A DNA stretch of 64,000 nt from Astropecten irregularis (taxonomy: Eukaryota; Echinodermata; Asteroidea; Paxillosida; Astropectinidae): contig OZ020263.1 of assembly GCA_963971285.1 (NCBI GenBank), positions 4,340,001 to 4,404,000 of the forward strand, written 5' to 3'. The position numbers and the translations under genes are program-made. Below, in pieces: positions 23,903 through 34,463 of the stretch (position 1 is its first letter; every line of letters starts with the position of its first letter). The notes under the pieces are model-generated. The model worked only from the letters and a program-made list of their open reading frames with translations, searched no databases and had not been told where the DNA came from.

Positions 23903-24869
23903 CTTTTCATTCCTGGTAATGATTCAAACATTATCTTGGATAACAGACAAAAGGCCTGAGACTGAAACTGTGTATGACATTAAAGAAAATTGGGCTTCAA
24001 GCACATACTAAAAGACTTAAACATTTCACGTGGATGGCTGAACGGCCGGCCGGACCAACGGGACGAACGGTACTACTACATAGGCTTCCCTTTGCTCTGC
24101 AGCGCGCCAAAAATGTGGCCTACCCAGTAATCGACCGATTGCAGACTCTGCATTGTATATATTTAGGGAAGAGTGTTGAACTTCCATCAGATGCTGTGTC
24201 TTGGTATTCATCACCTGAGGAAACAGGTGAGCAAACCTTGGCAACCCACAAACAGAGAAGACCTGTCCACTTCAATTAGGTAACCTTATAAGGGGACGGC
24301 ACAGGTGAGGATTTGCGTGTCTCGCGTGTAAGAAAGATGCGGGACCTGGATGGAAGAGCAGAGTGCAAATGACCGGAGGCCCTGTGATGAAACACAAGCC
24401 TCAGGCAATTGACTTCTTGGATGATTCTGGATATCGGGTTCCCGAGGCCCTCTGTCCTGATTTCGTTGAAAAACGTTGTTGGAACGAGGGAAGCTAGTCA
24501 AACGGGAAAAACGTGGGCAGGCTTGGTAGTCCTTCCCAGCTTTAAAATGGCTTTATCAGACACACAGTGTATAAGGCCTGGTATAAATTGGACTTGATTA
24601 CTTTCAGATGACCACTAGCGGGCTAAGGGTTGCTGGCTCAGTAGGTCAAGGATGGTTGCAGTGCAAGCTGATGAAGAGGAAACTGTTTCACAAATCTCAA
24701 CGCCGTAAGAATGAAAATATCTAGCAGAATTCTGTGGCATGTGACACATTTCCTTGCTGGAACTAATAACTGATCACAGACGGAGTGTGTCCATGTTTCA
24801 TAGCCCAATTGTTCTCTCTAGGAGAAAGACTTCTCATTCCAATTAGAAAGTGTCATTAAAATGGTGGCA

Positions 24870-25015
24870 ATAGCGCTCCGCACTAATGACGTCACAAAAT
24901 CCCCGGATATCAGACACACGTAGTGTACATGCATGCGCACTCGCACCCACGTTTGCATGGTTGCAATGTTTGTCTGAGACCGGGTGCTTTTTTTAGCGCA
25001 AGTGCGGAGCGCTAT
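24870..25015 (-). mobile_element. Family C MITE with CRE at 24887-24894
   Basis: Reverse orientation. Ends ATAGCGCTCCGCAC and GTGCGGAGCGCTAT are perfect inverted repeats of 14 bp, so this looks the least decayed copy. TGACGTCA intact. Confidence 0.9.
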
Positions 25016-25185
25016 TCCTTTCATTTCATTTCTTTGATTAATACGAAACCGCTGATGTGTTACATTTGAAACAACAATCGTTGTTTTCTGGGAATTAATG
25101 AGAAATTTGTCCCCATTAAATCAAGCATTATTTGACAAGGACTAGGGGCCGAGACACTTGAGGTATGCTTCAAACATATACTGTA

Positions 25186-25370
25186 CAGTGGAACAGCACT
25201 ATAACGAACATGCTGGGATGCACAGAAACTGTTTGTTATAATGGTCGTTCGTTATAGTGAAACATATTCAGCAGGCCTGCACATTGTATATGAAAATTGG
25301 GAGCCAAGGATGATGTTCGATAAAGCCAAATGTTTGGTATAGCAGTGTTTGTTATAGTGGCGTTCCACTG
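25186..25370. mobile_element. pogo/Tigger-like MITE (family N)
   Basis: Ends CAGTGGAACAGCACTATAAC and GTTATAGTGGCGTTCCACTG, flanked by TA on both sides (25184-25185 and 25371-25372). GTTATAGTG repeats inside. CAGTGGAAC ends with a TA duplication are usual for pogo-type Tc1/mariner elements. No transposase. Confidence 0.8.
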
Positions 25371-25408
25371 TAAATACGCCTATACGGTATACAAATTTAC
25401 ATGCTAAC

Positions 25409-25522
25409 CTTTAACTGTTGCTGTCCTCGTGCAGTTGTACAGGATAGCCAGCTCCCCAAAGACTTTACATTTGCCCATGGTGGTCAGGAACTTTCCGTCT
25501 TTCGTCACTTCCACCTTGCCAT
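25409..25522 (-). CDS. PRKG1: PRKG1 exon 3 (CNB-A phosphate-binding cassette)
   Basis: Codes residues 151-188 and the first base of codon 189. It holds the CNB-A phosphate-binding cassette [17 protein letters not shown]. Glu174 is the family's ribose 2'-OH ligand, Arg183 the cyclic-phosphate ligand, and Thr184 the residue associated with cGMP rather than cAMP preference. All three are present, so CNB-A should bind cGMP. Before the cassette the chain reads [11 protein letters not shown], where the vertebrate protein, as I recall it, has a GPG turn. The second Gly is replaced by Cys169, a possible local peculiarity. The acceptor is CAACAG at 25523-25528 and the donor is GTTAGC from 25408 downward. 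Confidence 0.96.
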
Positions 25523-25617
25523 CTGTTGAGAAGAAGAAAGGAACCAGACCAAATCATTAGCTTTTGAAACAGTGCCAGGATTGGGTAATATTAAGCGATG
25601 AAAACAAAAGCTGTTGA

Positions 25618-25965
25618 AGGTACTATATCATACTTTGGTAGCATACTGAAACAGAAATCTTCACAGATTCATATACTGGGTATGAAGATGGTGATTGTAG
25701 AAATATTTCAAATTTGTATGAAATGCTGTATTTATCCAGAAAAGAGTATCTAAACCAATTGACCAAAAGCAATTTTGATCTTCAAAAGATCAAAAATCCT
25801 GTGAAAAGATTTGAAAAATACCACGGTCGTTTTTCACTGTTTTCTCAAAGAGTGGTCACCATTTGGGACTGAAAATTTCACAGATGACTGTTACTCTATC
25901 TTTCTTGATATTTTTGCCCATGAATCTGCATTTCTCAGACAAAAAACCAAAGTATGATATTACCT
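25618..25965 (-). mobile_element. Family B MITE
   Basis: Left flank TTGA (decayed TTAA, 25614-25617), right flank TTAA (25966-25969). Full B layout with the central palindrome TTTTGATCTTCAAAAGATC. Confidence 0.88.
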
Positions 25966-26434
25966 TTAAGGAGTAAATGCCCCTCTGTTCTGTCTTTACT
26001 TGTACAGGGGGAAGGCATCTTCACCACAGGAAATGAATCTCAGAATGCCTTAAAAACACATTCTATAATGGATTTATAAGGGGCTGGATATGTGGAGAGT
26101 TCAGGGTCATTCAAGCGTGGACAAGAAAAACCCCAGGGTATGGGGAGACAAAAGAAGAGCTGGGAGTCTCAGCTTTCAGGGAACAAAAGGACAATGGAAG
26201 AGGGATGCTCAAGTTTGGGGAGCTCATGGGGGAGGGGGCAGTGATCTGATTTAGGTAATAAAAGGGGGAACAAAAGGGAATGACCAAGGGAAGAAAAGAG
26301 GCTGGTGGAAGGAAAAGAGGGGGACAATTTAATGAGCTATTTAATATAAACTGATAGGAGGATAGGACTAAGGAAAGGAAATCATCACACCCACAGACAG
26401 ATAGGCATGCAAGACACCCTAACAAACACATACA

Positions 26435-26901
26435 GGGGCAAATTTCATAGAGCTGGTGTTTTGAATGGAATGCTGATTTTATGTACTAAGTAAAGGTTTT
26501 TGGTGCTTAAGCATATTTTGGTGCTTAAAGGTAGTATCATACTTTGGTTTTTATAAAAGAAATACAGATTCATGGGCAAAAATATCAAGACAGATACAGC
26601 AACAATCATCTGTGAAAATTTCAGTCCCATATGGTGAGAAAACAGTGAAAAACAGCCATAGTATTTCTTAAGTCTTTTTTTTTTATTTTTGATCTTTTAA
26701 AAGATCAAAAAGATTTTCGGTCGTTGTTTTACTAATTTCTGGATAAATACACCATTTCAGGCGGAAATATTTTAACGGTAAGTTTCTACTAGCATCATCT
26801 TCATACCCTGAAAGTTATACGTAAATCTGTGAACATTTCTGTTTTGGTCTCTTACCAAAGTATGATACAACCTTTAAGCCATGTACGCAGCTCCATGAAA
26901 T
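26435..26901 (+). mobile_element. Family A MITE split by a B element
   Basis: GGGGCAAATTTCATAGAGCTG and the GGTTTTTGGTGCTTAAGCA block on the left; AGCTCCATGAAAT on the right. The middle of A is deleted. B (26529-26873) sits in the second GCTTAAGC block. Confidence 0.82.
26529..26873 (+). mobile_element. Family B MITE nested in a family A element
   Basis: TTAA at 26525-26528 and 26874-26877. The host A consensus has a single GTGCTTAAGCA here, so the duplicated TTAA is a true target duplication. Confidence 0.9.
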
Positions 26902-27390
26902 CTTTCTTTCCTGTTCTTTCTTTCAGTAAAATTCAGAATATCATCATATTCCTAATCTAGAGTCAACCCACAGTCAAATTAACTTGTACCCCAAAGTGCT
27001 TTCAACAGATTTCTATCAGCACAAGATCAAAAGACTTTCTTTTTTTCAATGCTTAGAGATTGGTTGGTTATTTTTTCCCCCAGAAATATATAAGAATAAA
27101 ACCAGGGACATTGTGGGTTGAAAAACAGGAAGACTTGATCATATGCCGTGAGGACAAACCCCCAGCAAGTTGCGCTTTCAATTTGAAATGGAATCATGAG
27201 TCTATGGTACGCACAATATTCCTCCATGCTTGGGGTCGTCGTTATTTCCAATCAAAGCACAAACATCATGCACATTGTGCTGTGTGCTCAAAGGGTTCAC
27301 ATTTCACAAATGTCTTGTGATTTTTATCAATATAGTTAAAGAAAACTCGAAATACCCTTTTCGGCAAGAAATGGCATCACGTAGGGACAT

Positions 27391-27851
27391 TGGGGCCATT
27401 CAAACAATAATGTTGTTAATGGTGTTTGCTTAATCACCAAATTTTACGTAAGACCAAAAACAGTTTTGATCTCGGGGTAAGATCAAAACCATTTTTATGT
27501 TTTATAAGACAAATTGAGTCGGGTTTTCGCTATTTTCTTGTGACTCAGATGTCCAATTGAGCTCAAATTTTCATTTATTTATTGTTTGATGTACATGCTG
27601 GATCAGACAAAGTGTGAGTGGTGTCCTGTGACCTTTACCAATCATGTATTATACCTTTAAGCACCAAAAACCTTGGTAAATATAATCAGTATGCCAGCCA
27701 AAACTCCTTGTGAATGTTATGCTCAGCAAACAGTGGCCGAATACAAGTCAAAAGCAGTAAAACATCACATGGAAATTTGATTGGTAATCCTGATTGATCA
27801 AGGAAGACTTTTCATGCTTAAGTAAATTATGTGCTTAAGCAGCTCTATGAA
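27391..27851 (-). mobile_element. Family A MITE, hit by B and C elements
   Basis: Reverse orientation. Left end GGGGCCATT, TTTGCTTAATCACCAAATTT, then a B-type insert to 27656, then AAGCACCAAAAACCTTGG and on to AGCTCTATGAAA, where a C element begins. TTGG after that C element (27987-27990) is the remainder of the A end. Confidence 0.8.
27446..27656 (+). mobile_element. Family B variant fragment nested in A
   Basis: Contains CAGTTTTGATCTCGGGGTAAG, TCTTGTGACTCAGATGTCC and ends ACCAATCATGTATTATACC, then TTAA (27657-27660). The left part is deleted, so the left limit is approximate. Confidence 0.7.
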
Positions 27852-27986
27852 ATAGCGTTCCGCACTAATGACGTCACACCATGCATGCACGCGCTCACAC
27901 ATCCCCACTCACCACACGTTTGCATGGCCGGTTGCAATGTTTGTCTGAGGTTCGGTGCTATTTTTAGCGCAAGAGCGCAGCGCTAT
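27852..27986 (-). mobile_element. Family C MITE with CRE at 27869-27876
   Basis: Ends ATAGCGTTCCGCAC and GCGCAGCGCTAT, with TGACGTCA intact. Inserted in the terminal AAATTGG of a family A element, leaving AT on both sides. Confidence 0.88.
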
Positions 27987-28030
27987 TGGTTCCTGTTCTG
28001 AACCTATTAGGTTCAATGTGCACATTTTGC

Positions 28031-28181
28031 AATGGGAGACTTTGGAGAACCGGTCTTCAAGTCAACAGCGCAAGGGGAAGGAAAAAGCACACGCAAAACA
28101 ATGCACGCATACTCACAATTGTGCAAACATGGTTTGCGCGTGCGCTGTTGACTCAAGACTGGTTCTCCAAAGTCTCCCATT
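28031..28181. mobile_element. Family K palindromic MITE
   Basis: A 151-bp element with arms AATGGGAGACTTTGGAGAAC..CAAGTCAACAGCGC and complement, about 40 bp each and nearly perfect. A centre of about 65 bp differs in length from the copy at 940-1061. Confidence 0.88.
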
Positions 28182-28995
28182 GAGATGTTGTAAATACTGA
28201 GTTCAGCTTTCAACAGGCAAATTAACGTCTGGGTTTTGAACACATTACACCAAACTGATCAATGTAAGCCGAAATATCAAAACCTCAAAGCTAGACCGAT
28301 TAAACAGGTATTAAAAACCTCAAGAATTTATGTGCTACAAAAATATTGCCCCCCTACAAAAATAACCCCAAAAGACTGTGAATCGAGTTCATAAGAGTTG
28401 TGTATGTTTACACCTCAAATATGTGGAATAACAGATGGATCCGTCTTCCATCAGATACCCGGGTAATCTTGCTCGGAACATGAAACAATTAAACCTCTAA
28501 CTTGATGTTCTTCTAACACTTCAATTGGTTTCCACGTCACGGAAGAGCATATAGCTTTGCCACCTGCTCTTCAGTTCTGATTAGCAACGAGGAAATTATG
28601 ACATCGCGACTTCCTCCACCACAAACAGAAAATGAAATGGAAACGTCCGACAAAGGCGCCAAGAGCAATATGCCTTGGATGTCTCTTTCGTCCAACTCAT
28701 TCGTCACAGAACCGTAGTAAGTCTGTAGCTGTAGGTACATTGCTTCATTACTTAATATGTTTTGGTCTGGATGTCTGTTTTTGTACAGTGGCTGAATGAA
28801 AATGTAACCACTAGGCACTAGCCAACATGGCTCCCAAGTTACGTTTGAAACAAATTATTTTTTTCAGACAGTTTCCTTTGTGGTTATTTGATGATCAAAT
28901 GATCTTTTTCTTAGGAACGTGGCATGCAGTGTAAAGAAACTGGTAGATGTTTTGCTGTCAGTGTCACTGCCAAATAGCCAAACACCTTTTGTTTT

Positions 28996-29055
28996 GCTTA
29001 GACATAAACAAACCAACCAACAAACAAACAAACAAACAAAACAAGACAAACAACA
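28996..29055. repeat. Microsatellite (CAAA)n
   Basis: CAAACAAACAAACAAA tract with ACCAACC interruptions, followed by AGACAAACAACAAC. Confidence 0.85.
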
Positions 29056-29101
29056 ACATCACTCAAGCGAGGAAATTTGATTTCATCTCAAAAATAATTA
29101 A

Positions 29102-29343
29102 AGGTACAGTACAGTACCTTAAATTAGTAAAACAAAGACCGAAAGCAGTTTTGATCTCGGGGTAAGATCAAAACCATTCTTTATGTTTTATAAGAAAAAG
29201 TGAGTCAGGTTTCCGCTATTTTCTTGTGACTCAGATGTCTGATTGAGCTCAAATTTTCACAGGTTTATCATTTCATGTACATGCTGGATCAGACAAAGTG
29301 TGAGTGCAGTACTGTGACCTTTACCAATCATGTATTATACCTT
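29102..29343 (-). mobile_element. Family B variant, internally deleted
   Basis: TTAA at 29098-29101. Has GTTTTGATCTCGGGGTAAG, GTGACTCAGATGTCTGATTG and the ACCAATCATGTATTATACC end. The right flank TTTAG is decayed. Confidence 0.8.
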
Positions 29344-29646
29344 TTAGGATGGGACAGATACAATCATTTTTAAAACATGCTGCAAGGTTTTAAGTCTGAT
29401 ACAGAATGTTTCTTTTTTTATCTCTTGTGATAAGACGTGTGCGATTATGACAAACCGCATCCTGCAAGTCGCTACAGTAATGCTCCGCTTCTTTGAAATG
29501 GCCGAGGGGTTTGATTTCATAAAACCTTTATCTTCGAGACTGATCTTAAAGACATAAGGACTGCTCATGGCTTCCACTCAATTCACTCTGGCCAATTTCA
29601 CTGAACACATCACATCTTCGGTGGGACATATTAAAGATACTGTTAA

Positions 29647-29999
29647 AGGTAATATCATACATGGTTTTTGTCAAAGAAATGCAGATTCATGGGCAAAACT
29701 ATCAAGGAAGATACAGTAACAGTCAACTGTGAAATTTTCAGTCCCATATGTCCACTATTTGAGAAAACAGTGAAAAACACTATATTTTAAAAATATTTTC
29801 ATCATGATTTTTTTTCTTTAAAGGATAAAAAAAAATTGTGGTCATTGGTTTTACTCTTTTCTAGATAAATACAGCATTTCATGCAGAAACATTTTAACGG
29901 TATATTTCTACCATCACCATCTTTATACCCTGTAAGTTATAGGTAAATCTGTGAAGATGTCTGTTTCGGTATGCTACCGAAGTATGATAGTACCGGCCT
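29647..29999 (+). mobile_element. Family B MITE
   Basis: TTAA on both sides. Left AGGTAATATCATAC, right CCGAAGTATGATAGTACC with a small GGCC addition. Interior as other copies. Confidence 0.88.
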
Positions 30000-30214
30000 T
30001 TAAAGATACCGTTATTAAATCTAATTGATATTTGTTGAACGAGGGCACACTCTGGTTTTTAATACCGTGCTTATAAAATATTCATTTATATGATTATATC
30101 AAACAGCTGTCAGGACGGTACGTGATGAAACAGAATCACCAAGGATAATTAATGACAAGCTCATGGGGTAGATTTTTTCTGCTATTTTGAGTAAAGGTCT
30201 GTTTCTATATAGTC

Positions 30215-30380
30215 TGCAGCTGATTTCACGAAACTTCAAATGTTGCGTACACACAATTTTGTTGCATTAATTACGCAACATTTCCCTGTCTCAGTTGCAC
30301 AAGCTATGCCCGTTTCACAAAACTTACGCAACATTTGTACGTTGCACAAGTTACGCAATGTTTCGTGAAATCGGCTGCTG
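30215..30380. mobile_element. Family M palindromic MITE
   Basis: Ends GCAGCTGATTTCACGAAAC and GTTTCGTGAAATCGGCTGC. The interior repeats TTACGCAACATTT and its complement several times, so it folds strongly. Single copy here. Confidence 0.75.
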
Positions 30381-30453
30381 AAAACATGTAGGCTCAGAAC
30401 AGAATTGCTCTGGCTCTCAAAATCTTATTTCGCACTAAAATTAAACTCATTAA

Positions 30454-30808
30454 AGGTACAGTATGTACAGCATCTGTAACATACCCACACAGAAATGTTC
30501 ACAGATTTGTGTATAATTTTCAGGGTATGAAGATGGTGCTGGTAGAAACATACTGTTGAAATATTTCTAACTGAAATTGTGTATTTATTCAGAAATTAGT
30601 AAAACAATGACCGAAAACAGTTTTGACATAGGGGTAAGATCAAAACCATTCTTTATGTTGTATAAGAAAAATTAGTCGTTTTTTGGCTATTTTCTCGTGA
30701 CTCAGATGTCTGATTGAGCTCCAATGTTCACAGGATAATTATTTCATGTACATGTTGGATCAGACAAAGTTTGATTGCTGTGACCTTTACCAATCCTGTA
30801 CTGTACCT
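30454..30808 (-). mobile_element. Family B variant MITE
   Basis: TTAA at both flanks. One half is standard B (GGGTATGAAGATGGTGCTGG), the other the GATCTC/GTGACTCAGATGTC variant half. Confidence 0.87.
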
Positions 30809-31433
30809 TTAAGGGGCAGAGGAGGGTATATATTGAGTAAGAGGTAAAATGTAATATAGGTCTCCAGTTGCCAAACAGTTCTTCCCTCAAGATTAGCCTC
30901 TGACTGGGATTTCTAAATTGTTCCCCTTGTAAAGATTGCCCCGCTAGCCAGCCACTGCACATTTCCCAGTTCTCCTGTAATCCAGGATTGCCCTTCCCTA
31001 AAATCTAGATGCATGCCCTTAAACTGCAATTAAACGAGGCAAACACTGCTCTGGCACAGAACAGGTTTTTCGCTTCCTAAGATTGACTCCGTACCGGCCC
31101 AACGTTAAACATGGGCTACACAAAACATTATACAGGCTACGTCGCTACCAGCCAGATATGGACGTTTCCCATAGATATACAGTGTACATCATCAATCAGT
31201 GCGGAGATAGGACAGCGGGACTATAGTGTTACAAGATGACTGTTTGAAGGGTGTATACAAATCCCAAGAAAATGAAATAATTTGTTTGCCTTGAAGGGGA
31301 AGAATCAATCAGGATGATCATGGAGTAATCAGCACAGCCACTCATCAGAGTGCAGTTCAGGGGGATTCTACGATGGATAAAAGGGGAAGGATGAATGGAG
31401 AAAGGGTAGACTCATGTAGGCTTATTTATTAGG

Positions 31434-31500
31434 GCCAATTCTATGAAGCTGTTTAAGCGCATGATTTTCATTTCATAGAACTGCTTAACAGTAAGCACAG
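31434..31500. mobile_element. Family A-like fragment
   Basis: GGGCCAATTCTATGAAGCTG, then TTTCATAGAACTGCTTAAC. Two A-type ends meet head to head with almost no interior. Confidence 0.5.
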
Positions 31501-31599
31501 AAAGAGTACGATTTAACTTACAGAGACTGACTAATTAAAATCTACGGCATTAAGAAAGCAAATCACTGTGTGTGCAAGCAAATAAAATTTACATTTTAA

Positions 31600-31828
31600 A
31601 GGCTATTTCACACTTTGTTTTTTTTGTCAAAAGAAATGCAGATTCATAGGCAAAACTATAAACACAGATACAGTATTTTTGATGTTATGAAGATCAAAAT
31701 ACTTTTCTTGATAAATACAGCATTTCAGGCAGAAATATTTTAACAAAATGTTTCTACCATCACCATCTATATACCATGTGATTTATAAGTAAATCTGTGA
31801 AGATTTGTGTTTGAAGTATGATAGTATA
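31600..31828 (+). mobile_element. Family B MITE, shortened
   Basis: TTAA at 31596-31599, AGGCTATTTCACACTTTG left end, GAAGTATGATAGTATAGG right end. The central part is deleted and the right flank decayed. Confidence 0.8.
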
Positions 31829-32099
31829 GGCACAATAGGACTCCGATAATGAGCTATGCTTGGCTGAACTCCAGGCCGGCCATCCTGAGAGATGGTGCAA
31901 ACGTTCAGATTAACTGGGTCTCTTTTGTAGGGGGATTAGGACACACAATGGACCCGAAAAAGTTTGCAGGGCCGCGGCCTGGTGAAGACTCTTCTCGGGA
32001 AAGCCGAATCAACATTAACGCCCTGCTCCCTTAAAGAAAATTGCTCTGCAAGAGTTAGAAAGTGGTCATGTAGACACAAGGCTACATGTTTTCCACAGA

Positions 32100-32197
32100 C
32101 CTGCTTAACAGGTATTAAATCTTGCTTAGCAGGAATCAAATCTTGCTTAGCAGGAATCAAATCTTGCTTAGCAGGGATCAAATCTTACTTAGCAAAA
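32100..32197. repeat. 21-bp tandem repeat
   Basis: Four to five copies of AATCTTGCTTAGCAGGAATCA, an expansion of the A-type subterminal GCTTAGCA block. Confidence 0.85.
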
Positions 32198-32365
32198 GCC
32201 AATTTCTCATGCTAAGTATAACATTTAGCAGAGAACCAGCCAAAAGGGAATACATGTATTACAATAATTGGGATTTTGGCTGGTGACCATACGTTGAGAC
32301 ACTGTCCTGTGGTTTATTTAGCAAAATGTACTCAGCCTCATCAGCAGGTGTACGAAATTGGCCCC
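32100..32365. mobile_element. Family A-related element with internal tandem repeat
   Basis: The right end TACGAAATTGGCCCC, the TTTTGGCTGG block and repeated GCTTAGCA blocks mark an A relative. The left end is not clear. Confidence 0.55.
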
Positions 32366-32728
32366 GGGTCATAAATGTTCCTAAAGTTGACAGATCATAT
32401 ACATTGCAAGGCTGTTTGTATCTTGGGGGTTGGCAAGAAATCAATATAAAACTGTGAATGACACTGAGAGCATGCACCAGTGGAATGTCTTCATCTTTTG
32501 AGGGTTGGGTGGGGGGGGGGAGGGGGTTACCATGGAATATACGAAGTCAGTACTGCGCCGGTACGTACATAAAGCAAGCAGTGAGAGGGAAATTAATCAG
32601 TCAGATCAAGACACACCACTCTTGTATGACATGGTGCAACCTAATACATGTTCATGTTGCATGTTCGGGTGAATGTCTTTAAGTACGTTCAAATTAAGGC
32701 AGAGTAAGCTCAAATTGTAAGGCAGGCC

Positions 32729-33032
32729 AAAAGAAATGCAGATTCATGGGCAAAAATATATCAAGAAAGATACAGTAACAGTCATCTGTGAAAATTGCAG
32801 TCTCATATGGTGCCCATTTTTTTGAGAAAACAGTGAAAAACAGCCACAGTATTTTCAAATCTATTACACTTTGGTTTACTCTTTTCTGGATAAATACATC
32901 ATTTCAGGCGGGAAAATCTTTGCGGTTTTTTGTATACTATCACCATCTTTATATCCTGTAAGTTATAATAAGTAAATTTGTTTTATCTATTGGATTTCTG
33001 TTTTGGTATGCTATCAAACTATTATGTTACCT
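32729..33032 (+). mobile_element. Family B MITE, left end lost
   Basis: Starts inside the element at AAAAGAAATGCAGATTCATG and runs to GCTATCAAACTATTATGTTACC. Confidence 0.8.
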
Positions 33033-33791
33033 TGAAATTCTGTTTGAAATTTTGTTGATACAAGAATGTATGTACATCTCATTATCTTGCACAAGCAATG
33101 TTTACATTGAGAAGTCGACCTGCACATATTTTCATCTTTTTTTTATGTCAGTCGCAGATTTAATCCACTAGTTCTATAAACGAGAAGTACATGTCAAAAA
33201 GGCAAAGCCCTTTGACCATATTCTGAAATGCTACACCCACTACAGTCAACATGGGTCTATTCTTGACAGGGTTTTGCTTTTTCTATTCTATCTATCACAG
33301 GTCACAAGGTACTTTTCCAAAAAAAGGGAAGAAAAATGTAACTTCACCTCTGAGGCTCTTACCGAGACAACAAAAGTCACTTACTAATTTCTCTACAAAC
33401 AGGACTTGATTTTTTTCACAACATGCCGGCCAGGGTAACAATCGCCCGGCCGCAACATGAACAAGGAGAGAGTCAACCTGATTCTTTGAGACTTAGAAAT
33501 TTGAGAGGACAAGACGAAAAAAAAAATCGTTGGAAATTTGATTAATAGGAAAAGTGACACGCAAGAATGAATTTCTGAGGAAAGCCGCGAGGAGGGCGAA
33601 AATTTTGAAAAAAAAATATGAAATGTTCCTTGAATAAGGTGAAGGGAAGAAAAGGGGGAGGGGGAGGGGGGGGGTGGGAGGGATTCAAGCTTTGATTTCC
33701 CGAAGTGAATTTGTCCCTTATTCAGTTAGAAATTCATGTTGATTAAATCTTGTTGGTTGCACAGCTAAATGTACACTGGTCGAACATACCA

Positions 33792-34142
33792 TGGGCATTT
33801 ATAAAATAGAGGCTTATAGCTCAGGCTCCAGCTCTGACATCCATATGCTGTAAATATAGGTTGTGGTTTTTCAATGAAGCTGAAGCTCTGTTTTCCTTTT
33901 CAAACCAGAGAATCTACTTCAGAACTGCAGCCAAAAGCCTCTTTTTTGATACCTGTTATTTCAGAATGGATTCACCAAATTGAGCCAGAGCCAGAGCCTG
34001 AGCCTGAGCCAAGGTTTGGAAAAGGTCCCTGGCTAGTAACATACTTGAACCGCAGCCAAAAGCCTCTTTTTCGATACCTGTTATTTCAGAATGGATTCAC
34101 AAAATGGAGCCGAAGCCAGAGCCTCCGTTTCGCAAATGCCCT
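33792..34142 (+). mobile_element. Family E MITE with duplicated right part
   Basis: Standard E left half. The segment from the CAGCCAAAAGCCTC block to the GAGCCAGAGCCT end then appears twice (about 33925-34027 and 34048-34141), giving a 351-bp copy. Confidence 0.8.
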
Positions 34143-34317
34143 ATGTTGTAGACAAGCTTTAAATTAATAACAAGCTTGGACAAATTTCTTTGGGAGATAT
34201 CCTGGTACATGTGGTATTTTGCCACAATCCTAAATAGGTGAGAATCCACAAGATCCTATGGAAATATGACTGACACAATGGCAAAATATAGAGGAGTCCT
34301 TGTTTAAACTGCTCAAA

Positions 34318-34463
34318 GATCGATTTCACTAAACTCATCGTAACTTACTATACCAATCGTAGGACTTGTGCTGCATTGCAGCCCTACATGTTCATAGGAT
34401 ACGATGGGCTATGCTTCGTAACTTGAGTTACGATTGATCGTAGGACTTTGTGCAATCGACCCC
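34318..34463. mobile_element. Family D palindromic MITE
   Basis: Left ATCGATTTCACTAAACTCATC, right GACTTTGTGCAATCGACCCC. Arms as in other D copies. Confidence 0.85.

Larger units (their letters stand above)
13179..25408 (-). other. Intron 3 of PRKG1
   Basis: About 12.2 kb. Contents: hammerhead-like motif 13641-13690, hAT-like T element 13747-13991, E copies 15190-15420 and 19662-19854, C copies 15660-15828, 20656-20800 and 24870-25015, D copies 17007-17150, 19100-19366 and 22540-22678, P copy about 17950-18090, Q element 20180-20640, two hammerhead-like repeats near 21861 and 22956, minisatellite 23787-23902, and pogo-like N element 25186-25370. Nothing recognised in 13997-15189, 15829-17006, 17151-17940, 18100-19099, 20801-21855 and 23905-24865. 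Confidence 0.85.
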
